A stretch of DNA of 64,000 nucleotides from Pirellula staleyi DSM 6068 (GTDB taxonomy: Bacteria; Planctomycetota; Planctomycetia; Pirellulales; Pirellulaceae), in contig NC_013720.1 in assembly GCF_000025185.1 (NCBI RefSeq), positions 2,418,001 through 2,482,000 on the forward strand, read 5' to 3'. Numbering within the stretch: position 1 is the stretch's first letter; every line of letters starts with the position of its first letter. The notes below the pieces were generated by a model. It saw only the letters and a program-made list of their open reading frames with translations, had not been told where the DNA came from and did no database searches. The position numbers and the translations under genes were made by a program. Below, one piece after another: positions 16,768 through 25,278 of the stretch.

Positions 16768-18000
16768 TTAAAACACCAAGCGGCACTGCTTCAGGCGTTC
16801 TTCAGCCACGGCCATCAGTTGGTCTTCGGCTGCTTCATCAGCTGCCTCGTAGGTGACCGAGAACCGCAAGAACGGACCAGCATCGTCCCATGGCACGGTG
16901 ACAATCGAATGCTGAGTGATGAAGTACTGGCTGGCAGCTTCGGCGTTCTCGAATTTTTCGCCCGTTGCGAGCCCCTTCGGCGCTGGGGTGTAGAGGAAGT
17001 AAGTTCCCCCCGGCATTTCGCACTTGAATCCGCAGCGCGTGAGCATTTCGACCAGTTTTTCAAGGCGTCGGCGATACTTTTCACGCACGCGGTGCGGGAT
17101 CGAATCGTCGTCGAGAGCGGCTGCAGCAGCGTTCTGAATTGCGCCGAACTGACCACTGTCGCTATTGTCCTTGACGTCGGCAAACGCGCGAACCACACGT
17201 TCGTGGCCGCAGACCCATCCGATGCGCCAGCCGATCATGTCGAAGCCCTTCGAGAGGGAGTGGATTTCGACACCCACATCGAGTGCTCCGGGGACCTGCA
17301 AAAAGCTCATCGGCGGGCCATCATAAGTCAGCATGATATGGGCCGCATCTTGCACCACTACAAACGAGTGCTTTTTGGCCAGCTCAATCACCTGCTCATA
17401 AAACTCGCGAGTGGCGGTTTTTCCGGTGGGGCTGTTGGGATAATTGATCACCAGCAGTTTGGTCTTTTCCCAGATGTCGGCGGGAATCGACTTGAAGTCG
17501 GGATAGAAATCGTTCTCGGCCAGAAGTGGCAAGCGATACACACTGCCGCCGTAGTAACGCGTGTGGGTGCCAGCCACGGGGTAGCCCGGCACGGTCATCA
17601 GCGTCACATCGCCTGGGTTGATGAAGCAGGCGGGGAGCATGGCGAGAGCCGGCTTGCTGCCGATGCAGTGGTTCACCTGCGTCATCGGGTCGAGTTCGAC
17701 GTCGAAGTTGCGGTGCATGAACCGGGCGACCGCTTCTTTGAAGGCGGTGTTGCCGTTGTCCATGTAGCCACGATTTTCGGGGAGCCCCAGTTCGTGGACC
17801 ATTCGTGCCCGAACCGACTCGGCTGCCATGGCGTCGTTTTCGCCAATTCCGAAGTCGACCAGCGACCGCTGTGGAAACTCGGCCAAGGCCCGCCGCTTGG
17901 CCCGTTTGATCTTCTCGAACTTATAGATTTCGGTTCCCTTGCCGTAGTTGGCACCACCGATTCGTTCTGCAAACAGCGTTTGAAAGTACGGGTCGCTCAT
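16768..18000 (-). CDS. dapL: LL-diaminopimelate aminotransferase
   Basis: 410-residue PLP enzyme of the class I/II aminotransferase fold. It matches the DapL type by its N-terminus (DPYFQTLFAERIGGANYGKG, then TEIYKFEKIKRAKR), which converts tetrahydrodipicolinate plus glutamate directly to LL-diaminopimelate in lysine and peptidoglycan biosynthesis. Visible motifs are GIGENDA, GYMDNGN, VPGYPVAGTHTRYYGG, NYPNSPTGKTA and the PLP-lysine context EIHSLSKGFDMIGWRIGWV. Start is ATG 18000 by homology; a GTG four codons earlier (18012) is possible and no strong Shine-Dalgarno decides. Supports that this planctomycete makes DAP for a peptidoglycan wall. It is transcribed alone, with an inverted repeat downstream. 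Confidence 0.9.
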   Translation of the reverse strand: MSDPYFQTLFAERIGGANYGKGTEIYKFEKIKRAKRRALAEFPQRSLVDFGIGENDAMAAESVRARMVHELGLPENRGYMDNGNTAFKEAVARFMHRNFDVELDPMTQVNHCIGSKPALAMLPACFINPGDVTLMTVPGYPVAGTHTRYYGGSVYRLPLLAENDFYPDFKSIPADIWEKTKLLVINYPNSPTGKTATREFYEQVIELAKKHSFVVVQDAAHIMLTYDGPPMSFLQVPGALDVGVEIHSLSKGFDMIGWRIGWVCGHERVVRAFADVKDNSDSGQFGAIQNAAAAALDDDSIPHRVREKYRRRLEKLVEMLTRCGFKCEMPGGTYFLYTPAPKGLATGEKFENAEAASQYFITQHSIVTVPWDDAGPFLRFSVTYEAADEAAEDQLMAVAEERLKQCRLVF

Positions 18001-18460
18001 CAGCCGAAACACTCGCTAGAGAAAGAAGTTACGGCACCCACGGTGCCTCCGCTAGCGGCTCGCAACAGACCTTCCGCTAGACCTCCCACTCTATCCGCTC
18101 CCCCGCCCCGAGAAAACTAGGGAGCGGTGGAGGCGCGAAAGGAGTGCAAATGCCGCAGCAAGCATGATCACGTGCCAAACTGGATGTAACGATGTCTGGT
18201 TGCGTTGACCTCGCCTAGGTATCTATCGCTCTACGCCTGTCGGGGTCTAGTTTTCAGCGTGGCATTATCCGTGATCTGGTGGAATTTAGAGCAAAAAAGA
18301 ACCTAGATTGAGGTTGAAGTTGAAGGCTGGGAGATTGTTCCCCTCGCACACTTGTAGCAAGACCTCTTGCTTAAATGGTCGACATCTTTTTGAGTCGGTC
18401 TAAAAAGTGGGTGGTGTCGCTAGTGTTTCAATAGATGAGAGACTGAAGAAATTGGTGTTC
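18001..18460. other. Intergenic region, AT-rich towards the right
   Basis: No gene found. It contains a small stem at 18356-18371 (AGCAAG/CTTGCT) with no T-run. Composition shifts to AT-rich from about 18240 rightwards, in line with the unusual gene that follows. Confidence 0.4.
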
Positions 18461-19303
18461 CTATTTGCGTATTGTGTCTAAAACGGTAATTTGATATGTC
18501 TGATAAACAAGCCAAGACGCAAGTGCCAGGGCTACTAGATGAATGCAGCAAATGTGATGTTGTTGAGTGTTGAAAACGATCGAAAGTTTGCGATCGAGCT
18601 TTGCCTCCGAGGTGTCGCTTTTGCGTGCGTAGGCTTTCATGGGATGTTTGTGGTTCAACAATCCTAGGGTCATTCCGATTTCGAATAGTAGTGATGAGAT
18701 TAGGAAGAAGGAGGCAAAAAACAATATGACTAAAAAAATGACGTCGTCGCTTTGAGTGTGGTGTGCGTAGTGTGCTTTTGTTGTTTTGGGTAGCTTTGCT
18801 TCGATATGCTGGTGGCATTTAGAGATAAATATCCAGAGCGTTGTAGCTCCAAAAAGAAAGTGTACAAGTGCTATTACCCAGCTCTGCTTGTACCACCAGT
18901 ATTTGCATTCTGTAAAATAGACGATTTGATCATCCAGCCATCTTAGACCTTCGTGGCAATAGCGATCAAAAGTTCTGAAGCTATACATCAAGTATAGGCT
19001 AGCCATAGTAAGAATTAGAGTAGTTACAGCAATCGCATGTGATTCGACTTCTGATTCGGCCTGCCGCACTAGCAACGCTGTAATACCAGCACCAAGAAAG
19101 GCAATTGTTGCCCAGTGAAGAGTGTCGTAGTGCCTGCACCATTGGTGAAGCTCAGTCGACATCTGAGAGAAATCATGCTGGTCAAAGTTGCGGTCAGGGC
19201 GCGCAGGCGGTTCTCCTGTTGGGCCCCCGATTCGCCTGTTTGGTGGGGGTGGAGAGCCGTCTCGTTCAGAAGAGGAGCCTGGAGTGTGTTGGTCGCAGGG
19301 CAT
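18461..19303 (-). CDS. Orphan multi-pass membrane protein, AT-rich
   Basis: 280-residue protein with no recognised family. The first about 45 residues are Pro/Gly-rich and polar (SSERDGSPPPPNRRIGG). Then come about five hydrophobic helices: near ATIAFLGAGITALLV, AIAVTTLILTMASLYLMY, WVIALVHFLFGATTLWIFI, VIFLVILFFASFFLISSLLF and HLVALALASWLVYQTY. Loops are His/Lys-rich (TTKAHYAHHTQSDD). Base composition is clearly more AT-rich than all neighbours, so recent acquisition is possible. The frame is long and intact, but the protein could start at a later ATG. No partner gene is near it, so no function can be proposed. Confidence 0.6.
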   Translation of the reverse strand: MPCDQHTPGSSSERDGSPPPPNRRIGGPTGEPPARPDRNFDQHDFSQMSTELHQWCRHYDTLHWATIAFLGAGITALLVRQAESEVESHAIAVTTLILTMASLYLMYSFRTFDRYCHEGLRWLDDQIVYFTECKYWWYKQSWVIALVHFLFGATTLWIFISKCHQHIEAKLPKTTKAHYAHHTQSDDVIFLVILFFASFFLISSLLFEIGMTLGLLNHKHPMKAYARKSDTSEAKLDRKLSIVFNTQQHHICCIHLVALALASWLVYQTYQITVLDTIRK

Positions 19304-20136
19304 GTGAATTCAGTGGGGCACGGGTGAGGATATGCTGATTTACCCGCCTTGATATTAGTTCGACTTTAGTCAATTGCTAGGTACTGATATGGCTGGCTTG
19401 CGAACAGGAAAGCAAAGTGACTCTGAACTCAATTAATGGATTGTGGATGTCAATCGCATGAAGAATACAATTCCAGTTCGGCGAAGTACTATGCCTAGAC
19501 CAACTGCCTGTACAGCAGCGGGTTTTCGCGGGCGAGTTGCCGTTGGTGGTTGCGGAGGGCGTCGCACTGGGGATGGGTGGTGCGGTGGAGTCCAGCTGAG
19601 GGGGATGGAGGCGTTCTTGAATTTCAATCGCCCGAAACGGTGAGGGAAAGTGCGGGTCGGGGCGGTTTCGGGGGATCGCGCGGCAGCGGGGCAGGTGAGA
19701 GCCGTGCGGTGGTTTTGCTGTAAGTGGAGAAAGCAAGTCGGTTTAGGTGCTTTCTCGGGCGCCAGTGTTTGAAGGATGGGTGAAGGGCGTCAGTTGTTTG
19801 CAGCTAGCGACCCATTTGACCTTTCCGATTAGGCCAGAACCGCTAAGATACTAGGCTTGGGAAAATTGTTTTTTCACTCAGCCACCGTGTGGGTTATCGA
19901 GCGCAGGCTCGATCGGGCTGGAAGAGACGGTTTCCTGTCATATCGCAAGTTGCGATGTGATAAGCAGTTATCGTCGCTGATGGTGTTGGCTTGTAGAGGT
20001 GGTCGCTGCATTTTCTGACAGCGATGCCGCTCGTGCAGGTTGGTCTCGCGTGAGCCTCGGACCTGGCCACTGTGTCCCACTACAGTAAGGCCGCCAGAGG
20101 TAAATCCGTAGACACTGCCTCGTTTCAAGGTGAAGC
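19304..20136. other. Long intergenic region upstream of fusA
   Basis: No convincing gene in 833 bases. On the minus strand 19495-19570 reads HPQCDALRNHQRQLAREN then PLLYRQLV and stop, which looks like the tail of a decayed gene; it is too short to name. The right half carries four stem-loops (19896-20024), described separately. The rest shows nothing I could support. Confidence 0.4.
19896..20024 (+). promoter_or_regulatory. Cluster of stem-loops in the fusA leader
   Basis: Four inverted repeats in 129 bases. ATCGAGC/GCTCGAT with loop GCAG is at 19896-19913. ATCGCAA-G-TTGCGAT is at 19942-19956 (extends to ten pairs with one mismatch at 19939-19959). GATAA/TTATC with loop GCAG is at 19959-19972. 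TCGCTG/CAGCGA is at 20003-20024. They lie 110-240 bases before the fusA start and could be a structured 5' UTR or clustered operators. No known riboswitch class was recognised. Confidence 0.45.
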
Positions 20137-22227
20137 ATGGATCTGACAAAAGTACGTAACTTCGGTATCTCGGCACACATCGACTCCGGCAAGACGACGC
20201 TCAGCGAGCGCATCCTGTTCTACACCGGCCGCATTCACAAAATCGAAGAAGTGAAGGGTGGCGGCGACGGCGCGACGATGGACTATATGGACCTCGAAAA
20301 AGAACGAGGTATCACGATCACCTCCGCTGCCACGACTGTGCAGTGGGACGGCCTGACGATGAATCTCATCGACACTCCCGGCCACGTGGACTTCACCGTG
20401 GAAGTCGAACGCTCGCTCCGCGTGCTCGATGGCGCGATCCTGGTGCTCTGCGCCGTGGGTGGTGTGCAGTCGCAGTCGATGACGGTCGACCGTCAAATGA
20501 AGCGTTATCGCATTCCACGCCTGGCGTTCATCAACAAGATGGACCGCACCGGTGCTCGTCCGTTCGCCATTGTCGACGACGTGAAGGCCAAGCTCGGTGT
20601 CGATGCTTGCCTGATGCAATATCCGATGGGTGGCGGCGAAACCTTTGCCGGCATGATCGACCTGACGACCCAGAAGGCTCTGTACTTCGATGGTCGTGAC
20701 GGCGAAAACGTGCGCGAAGAAGCTGTGCCAGCTGAGTACGCTGCTGAAGTGAAGAAGTATCGTCAAATCATGCTTGAAACGCTGGCGATGTACAGCGACG
20801 AGATGATGGCCCTGCTTCTCTCGGAAGAAGAAGTACCACTCGATCTGATTTACAGCGTGACCAAGCATGCCGTACAGCAGCAAGGTTTCACCCCTGTGTT
20901 TGTGGGCTCGGCCTACAAGAACAAGGGTGTTCAGCCGCTGCTCGACGCGATCGTTCGCTTTTTGCCTTGCCCACTCGAACGCGAAGTGAAGGCGAAGAAC
21001 TGGGAAAAGGCCGACGAGGCATTTCCTCTGTTCCCAGACTCCACCAAGCCGTTCGTCGGCATGGCGTTCAAGATTGTGGAAGATCCCTTTGGTCAGCTCA
21101 CCTTCATGCGGTTGTACCAAGGCAAGATCACCAAGGGTGAAATGTACTACAACCAGCGTACCGGCAAGAAAGATCGCTTCAGCCGCATCGTGAAGATGCA
21201 CGCCGACAAGCGTGAAGAAATCGACGTTGCTGAAGCTGGCGATATCGTGGCGATCATGGGGATCGACTGCGCATCGGGTGATACCTATGCCGCCGAGCCG
21301 AAGTTTTGCACGCTCGAAAGCATGTTCATCGCCAAGCCGGTTATCAAAGTGGCGGTGACACCGGTCAACCGTGCCGACAGCGATAAGCTCAGCAAGGCTT
21401 TGCAGCGCTTCCGCAAGGAAGACCCGACCTTCAACGTGTTCAACGATGAAGAAACCAGCGAAACAATCATCGCGGGTATGGGTGAGTTGCATCTCGACAT
21501 TTATGTCGAACGCATCAAGCGCGAATACAAGGTCGAGTTGCAGGTCGGTGCACCCAAGGTGAGCTACCGCGAATCGCCGACACAGAAGTACGAGTTCAAC
21601 TACAAGCACCGTAAGCAATCGGGTGGTAGCGGTCAGTACGCTCACATCGTTGGTTTCTTCGAGCCCCTTCCTGAAGACTCGGAAGAGAACTTCATCTTCG
21701 AAGAAAACATCGTCGGTGGTCGTATTCCGAAGAACTTCATTCCTTCGATCGAAAAGGGTTTCAAGACCGTCGTGGGCAAGGGTCCGCTGGCTGAATACCC
21801 TGTCGTGGGTCTCAAGGCCGTGGTGAACGATGGTTCGTATCACGAAGTCGACTCGTCGGATCGCGCGTTCCAAACGTGTGCCGAAGGTTGCTTCCGCGAA
21901 CACTTCAAGGACACCAAGCCTGCGATTCTCGAACCGATCATGAAGGTCGAAATCGAATGCCCCGAGAACTTCCAGGGACCCATCACGGGCGACTTGATTT
22001 CTCGCCGTGGTATGATCGTGAACACCGACTCGCGCGATAAGATCACCAACATCGTGGCGGAAGTGCCGCTTGCCGAAACGTTCGGCTACGCGACCGACAT
22101 CCGCAGCATGTCGCAAGGTCAGGGTACGTTCACGATGGAACTTTCCTGCTACCGCAAGGTGCCAGGCAACGTTCAGGAAGAAATCATTGCCGAGAAGCGT
22201 AAGCAACTCGCTGCTGCCGCGAAGTAA
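20137..22227 (+). CDS. fusA: Translation elongation factor G
   Basis: 696-residue GTPase that drives ribosomal translocation. G-domain motifs: G1 AHIDSGKTT, switch region DYMDLEKERGITI, G3 DTPGHVDF and G4 NKMDRTGA. Downstream domains show the EF-G pattern (FRKEDPTFNVFNDEETSETI, GMGELHLDIYVERIKREY, GSGQYAHI, and a C-terminal MSQGQGTFTMELSCYRKVP). The sequence after G1 (GRIHKIEEVKGGGDGATMDYM) resembles the mitochondrial EFG1 / spd-EFG1 branch that planctomycetes carry next to other EF-G paralogues; this sub-assignment is inference. ATG 20137 matches the family N-terminus. A terminator follows at 22263. No neighbouring str-operon genes are present. Confidence 0.96.
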   Translation: MDLTKVRNFGISAHIDSGKTTLSERILFYTGRIHKIEEVKGGGDGATMDYMDLEKERGITITSAATTVQWDGLTMNLIDTPGHVDFTVEVERSLRVLDGAILVLCAVGGVQSQSMTVDRQMKRYRIPRLAFINKMDRTGARPFAIVDDVKAKLGVDACLMQYPMGGGETFAGMIDLTTQKALYFDGRDGENVREEAVPAEYAAEVKKYRQIMLETLAMYSDEMMALLLSEEEVPLDLIYSVTKHAVQQQGFTPVFVGSAYKNKGVQPLLDAIVRFLPCPLEREVKAKNWEKADEAFPLFPDSTKPFVGMAFKIVEDPFGQLTFMRLYQGKITKGEMYYNQRTGKKDRFSRIVKMHADKREEIDVAEAGDIVAIMGIDCASGDTYAAEPKFCTLESMFIAKPVIKVAVTPVNRADSDKLSKALQRFRKEDPTFNVFNDEETSETIIAGMGELHLDIYVERIKREYKVELQVGAPKVSYRESPTQKYEFNYKHRKQSGGSGQYAHIVGFFEPLPEDSEENFIFEENIVGGRIPKNFIPSIEKGFKTVVGKGPLAEYPVVGLKAVVNDGSYHEVDSSDRAFQTCAEGCFREHFKDTKPAILEPIMKVEIECPENFQGPITGDLISRRGMIVNTDSRDKITNIVAEVPLAETFGYATDIRSMSQGQGTFTMELSCYRKVPGNVQEEIIAEKRKQLAAAAK

Positions 22228-22262
22228 TTCGCCGCTGCAAGCGTTTGCCTCATGAACCTCAC

Positions 22263-22302
22263 GAGCCTCGCTAGGAAAGCGATTTTCTAGCGAGGCTTTT
22301 TC
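22263..22302 (+). terminator. Rho-independent terminator after fusA
   Basis: Stem GAGCCTCGCTAG/CTAGCGAGGCTTTTTC, with a T-run, 36 bases after the fusA stop. Confidence 0.9.
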
Positions 22303-22418
22303 GTGCGCTCTGGCAAGAAGGTTTTCGGTAGAGAATTGACAGCGCTCGCGCCATGCGCCACAGTGCTGGGTTGATCGACACCTTTTGTCAACATATTCCT
22401 CGCATCGGAGTCTCTTCG

Positions 22419-23243
22419 GTGAAGCTCTCTTTCCCACGCATTCTTGGAGTTCTTCTGACCATGGCGATGTTCGCCGCAGGTAGTGCACGTGCTGAGGACC
22501 AAAGCACTTCGGCCCCTCCGAAAAATCCACTCGATGCGTTTGAAACCAACGTCTATGCCGCCTCGGATGGGAAGTCGCTGAATTTTCGTCAGCTCAATCC
22601 GATCAAGGTGGAAGAGGGGAAGAAATATCCACTGGTCATCTTCCTGCATGGAGCGGGGGAACGTGGGGACGACAATCAAGTCCAACTGAAGCACGGCATG
22701 GATAAGTTTGCGAGTCCAGCAGTGCGTGAGAAGTATCCTTGCTATGTGATCGCGCCGCAGTGTCCTGCGGGCGAGCAGTGGGTGAACGTGCCGTGGTCGG
22801 CCGACAAGCATAAGAACCCTGAAAAGCCCTCGGGAGCGATGGGACGCGTGTTTGAAGTGGTCGATGCCTACGTGAAGAACCTGCCAGTCGACGCCGATCG
22901 GATCTACATCACCGGCCTCTCGATGGGTGGTTATGGAACATGGGATGCAATTGCGCGACGCCCCCACTTCTTCGCCGCAGCGATTCCGATTTGTGGTGGT
23001 GGCGACAGCAGCGACGTGTCGGCTTACAAGTCGCTGCCGATTTGGGCGTTCCACGGCGACAAAGATACTGCGGTGAAAGTCGAGCGGACGCGCGACATGA
23101 TCGCCGCGCTGAAGAAAGCGGGTGGGGATCCGAAGTACACCGAGTATCCCGGCGTTGGCCACAACAGCTGGACCGAGACATACAACAACGACGACGTGAT
23201 CGCCTGGCTCTTCTCGCAAAAACGCGAAGCGAAGAAGCAGTAG
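22419..23243 (+). CDS. Exported alpha/beta-hydrolase (phospholipase/carboxylesterase or esterase type)
   Basis: 274-residue secreted serine hydrolase. Signal peptide: LSFPRILGVLLTMAMFAAG then SARAED. The alpha/beta-hydrolase core is clear: VIFLHGAGERGDD (oxyanion side), the nucleophile elbow GLSMGGYG with Ser at about residue 168, IWAFHGDKDTAV giving the acidic residue, and PGVGHNSWTETYNNDD giving the His. This is the group of planctomycete predicted peptidases/esterases (COG4099-like); the substrate is unknown. Start is GTG 22419: CGGAG lies eight bases before it and it places the signal at the N-terminus; an upstream ATG at 22353 is less likely. Confidence 0.85.
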   Translation: MKLSFPRILGVLLTMAMFAAGSARAEDQSTSAPPKNPLDAFETNVYAASDGKSLNFRQLNPIKVEEGKKYPLVIFLHGAGERGDDNQVQLKHGMDKFASPAVREKYPCYVIAPQCPAGEQWVNVPWSADKHKNPEKPSGAMGRVFEVVDAYVKNLPVDADRIYITGLSMGGYGTWDAIARRPHFFAAAIPICGGGDSSDVSAYKSLPIWAFHGDKDTAVKVERTRDMIAALKKAGGDPKYTEYPGVGHNSWTETYNNDDVIAWLFSQKREAKKQ

Positions 23244-23505
23244 CTTCGAGTTGCTTCGATCTTCGTGTTGTTCTTTGTTACGTCCCCAATCCGACGGCTG
23301 TGTCGTCGAAGAGTTGATAGCTTGGGCGAGTGTAGAGAAGCGTCATCAAGTCCGTCCCTTGGAGCCAGGCCGGGCTTTGAGACTTGCTCCAGAAAAACAT
23401 AGCGTCCTATCAAAGCGAAACTCGCGATGACCGACGGCAAAGCTGTCGGCTTGGGACGCATGAGAATCGCTCGCATCATGGCTCGGTCGCCCTGCGAACC
23501 ATCGC

Positions 23506-24582
23506 TCATGCGTAGTGCAGCACCGTCTTGATTCCTTGTGATTCGCGGCCGGTGAAATAGGGGAGTGAGTCGGCGGGCGAAGTGCGGCGCGTAAAGATTT
23601 TGGCGAGTGCGGCGGGGCTCATTTGCTTCATCCAGGCGAGGTGCGCGAGTGCGTCGCGGAAGTCGCGGGGGGCGGCATTTACGCAGCCGATATGGAGGTG
23701 GTTGAGCATCAGGCTGTCGCGCATGAGCTTTTGCACGTTCAGCGATGCTGGTTCGGGAATGCGCGTGCTGCCGAGCCATACCATCACGCCACAGCCTCGC
23801 AACCAGCGTGCGGTTTCGAGCATCACTTCGTCGCTACCGGTGCATTCGAGAACGAGATCGAAACCTTCGGTTTCTAGATCGCCAGGGCCCGCAGCGGTGC
23901 TTGCGAGGGTACGATAGTCGGCGCCAAGTTCCAGGGCCAATTGCGAGCGAAAGGTGTCGGGCTGGTCGCGCCCGAGCATCGTCACGTTCCAGCCTCGCGC
24001 GCGGCAGGCAAGGATCGCCGCAAACCCGATCGGACCTTGACCACTCACCAGCGTGCGTGGTGCTTGCCAGGCGCCGGTACCAAGTCGCGCTTGGCTGAGT
24101 AGCAATGCTTCGCTCGCTCCTTTTTCTACGACGGCGAGTGGTTCGGTGAAAACCGCCACATCGGCGATCGCCGGGTCGACCCGATGCAGATGTTCGGGTC
24201 GGTCGATCCAGAGCGAACTGCTGAAGCCATGTTCGTACATGATGCCGCGCTCGGTGAAGGTTCCCAGCGGCAGCATATCGACGCGCTGGACGTAGCGTCC
24301 AATCGCGCGGCGTACGCCAGGAACGACGAGGTTACCCGGGGCAAGTTCCGTCACGCCACTACCGACCGCTTCGACGCGGGCAAGGCATTCGTGGCCGAGC
24401 ACCAGCTGCGACTCACCCTCGGGGACCAGCGGCGCTTGCGACAGCAGGATCTCGCGATCGGTGCCGCAGATCCCTATCTCGAGAGTGCGGCAGAGGATTT
24501 CGCCAGTGCCGGGTGCGCGTGGTTCGGGCATCTCGATGATCGAAGGAAGTTCGCTTCCTGGTGTCGCCGCGATCGCAAACAT
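23506..24582 (-). CDS. Zinc-type alcohol/glucose dehydrogenase, MDR superfamily
   Basis: 358-residue NAD(P)-dependent medium-chain dehydrogenase. It is closest in layout to the glucose 1-dehydrogenase branch: GICGTDREI and LVLGHECLA supply the catalytic Cys, His and Glu, and FTEPLAVVEKG supplies a further ligand and the branch-specific EPLA motif. The nucleotide-binding half has VSGQGPIGFAA. The structural-zinc cysteines expected in the VVP..RR...CxxCxxGRxDxC region are absent (here VRRAIGRYVQRVDML). Substrate is probably a sugar but this is inference. It is a single gene with no clear Shine-Dalgarno. Confidence 0.85.
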   Translation of the reverse strand: MFAIAATPGSELPSIIEMPEPRAPGTGEILCRTLEIGICGTDREILLSQAPLVPEGESQLVLGHECLARVEAVGSGVTELAPGNLVVPGVRRAIGRYVQRVDMLPLGTFTERGIMYEHGFSSSLWIDRPEHLHRVDPAIADVAVFTEPLAVVEKGASEALLLSQARLGTGAWQAPRTLVSGQGPIGFAAILACRARGWNVTMLGRDQPDTFRSQLALELGADYRTLASTAAGPGDLETEGFDLVLECTGSDEVMLETARWLRGCGVMVWLGSTRIPEPASLNVQKLMRDSLMLNHLHIGCVNAAPRDFRDALAHLAWMKQMSPAALAKIFTRRTSPADSLPYFTGRESQGIKTVLHYA

Positions 24583-24882
24583 AGTGAATAAGTCTTGAAA
24601 AAGTGTTCAGGTGATCGTGTGTAATACTTAAGAAAGTGTCGGCAACTTTGAGTTCTGTTTTTTTACGATGTTTGGGTCAGGGGGCGCCGCTGGTGGCTCG
24701 GCTTTATTCTCTCGGGGGGAGAGGGGAGGTCGCTAGTAGGGCGTTTTTCTCGGGAAATCTTGGCATGATCGATCTACGGCAAAAACAGTTGACATCTACG
24801 GCTAAACCCGTAGAATGCCGCTGTCGACGAGTGTTTTAGCACTCATGAACTCGCCAAGTTGCCACCGCGCCGGGAGGAGTGC
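24583..24882. other. Intergenic region carrying the BlaI-type promoter
   Basis: 300 bases between divergent genes. It carries the promoter and dyad described at 24774-24816 and the ribosome-binding site GGGAGGAG (24872-24879) of the BlaI-type gene. Nothing else was seen. Confidence 0.6.
24774..24816 (+). promoter_or_regulatory. Promoter and candidate BlaI-type operator
   Basis: TTGACA (24789-24794) and TAGAAT (24811-24816) with a 16-base spacer make a good sigma-70 promoter. A perfect dyad CTACGG...CCGTAG (24796-24813) fills the spacer and overlaps the -10, and a further direct CTACGG half-site lies at 24774-24779. Repressor binding there would block RNA polymerase. It is about 65 bases before the repressor gene, which suggests autoregulation. 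Confidence 0.6.
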
Positions 24883-25278
24883 ATGCCACGTCCGAAGGAA
24901 GAACAGCCCACGCCTGCTGAGCTCGAAGTGCTCAAGGTGATTTGGAATCGAGGGGCGAGCACCGTCCGCGAAGTGATGGATGTGCTGAACGAAGAGCGTC
25001 CCCGCGCGTATACCAGCGTGATGAGTCTGCTGAATGTGATGGCCGATAAAGGGCTCCTGCGGCGGATTGCTCAAGGGCGAGCGTTTCTCTACGAGGCGGC
25101 TGTCGATCGTCAATCGGCGCTGCAGCAAATGGTGGGAGACTTGCTCGGACGTGTCTTCGAAGGTTCGACGCGCGAACTCGTCGCCCACATGCTCGACCAA
25201 TCCAATCCCTCGCGTGAAGAGCTCGATGAGATCCGCAAAGCGATCCGCGAGTATCAGCAGCAAAGGAGCGATCCATGA
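24883..25278 (+). CDS. BlaI/MecI-family transcriptional repressor
   Basis: 131-residue winged-helix repressor. The BlaI/MecI signature is clear: PTPAELEVLKVIWNRGASTV, REVMDVLNEERPRAYTSVMS (recognition helix), LLNVMADKGLLRR and the C-terminal dimerisation helices (LVAHMLDQSNPSREELDEIRKAI). In the family, dimers bind an inverted repeat in the promoter of their own operon and are inactivated by cleavage when the BlaR1 partner is triggered. ATG 24883 is chosen over an upstream TTG because GGGAGGAG precedes it. Its stop overlaps the start of the BlaR1-type gene by four bases (ATGA). A dyad lies in its promoter. The signal sensed here is unknown. Confidence 0.93.
   Translation: MPRPKEEQPTPAELEVLKVIWNRGASTVREVMDVLNEERPRAYTSVMSLLNVMADKGLLRRIAQGRAFLYEAAVDRQSALQQMVGDLLGRVFEGSTRELVAHMLDQSNPSREELDEIRKAIREYQQQRSDP

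Noticed and set aside
16759-18120. 453-codon plus-strand open frame over dapL
   Set aside because: Shadow of dapL; the minus strand has all PLP motifs.
19896-20024. Known riboswitch or tmRNA
   Set aside because: No conserved core of any riboswitch class that I recognise; kept as an unclassified structured leader.
20125-22530. 801-codon open frame antisense to fusA
   Set aside because: Mirror of a highly conserved EF-G gene; the sense strand has all GTPase motifs, the antisense product has no recognisable domain.
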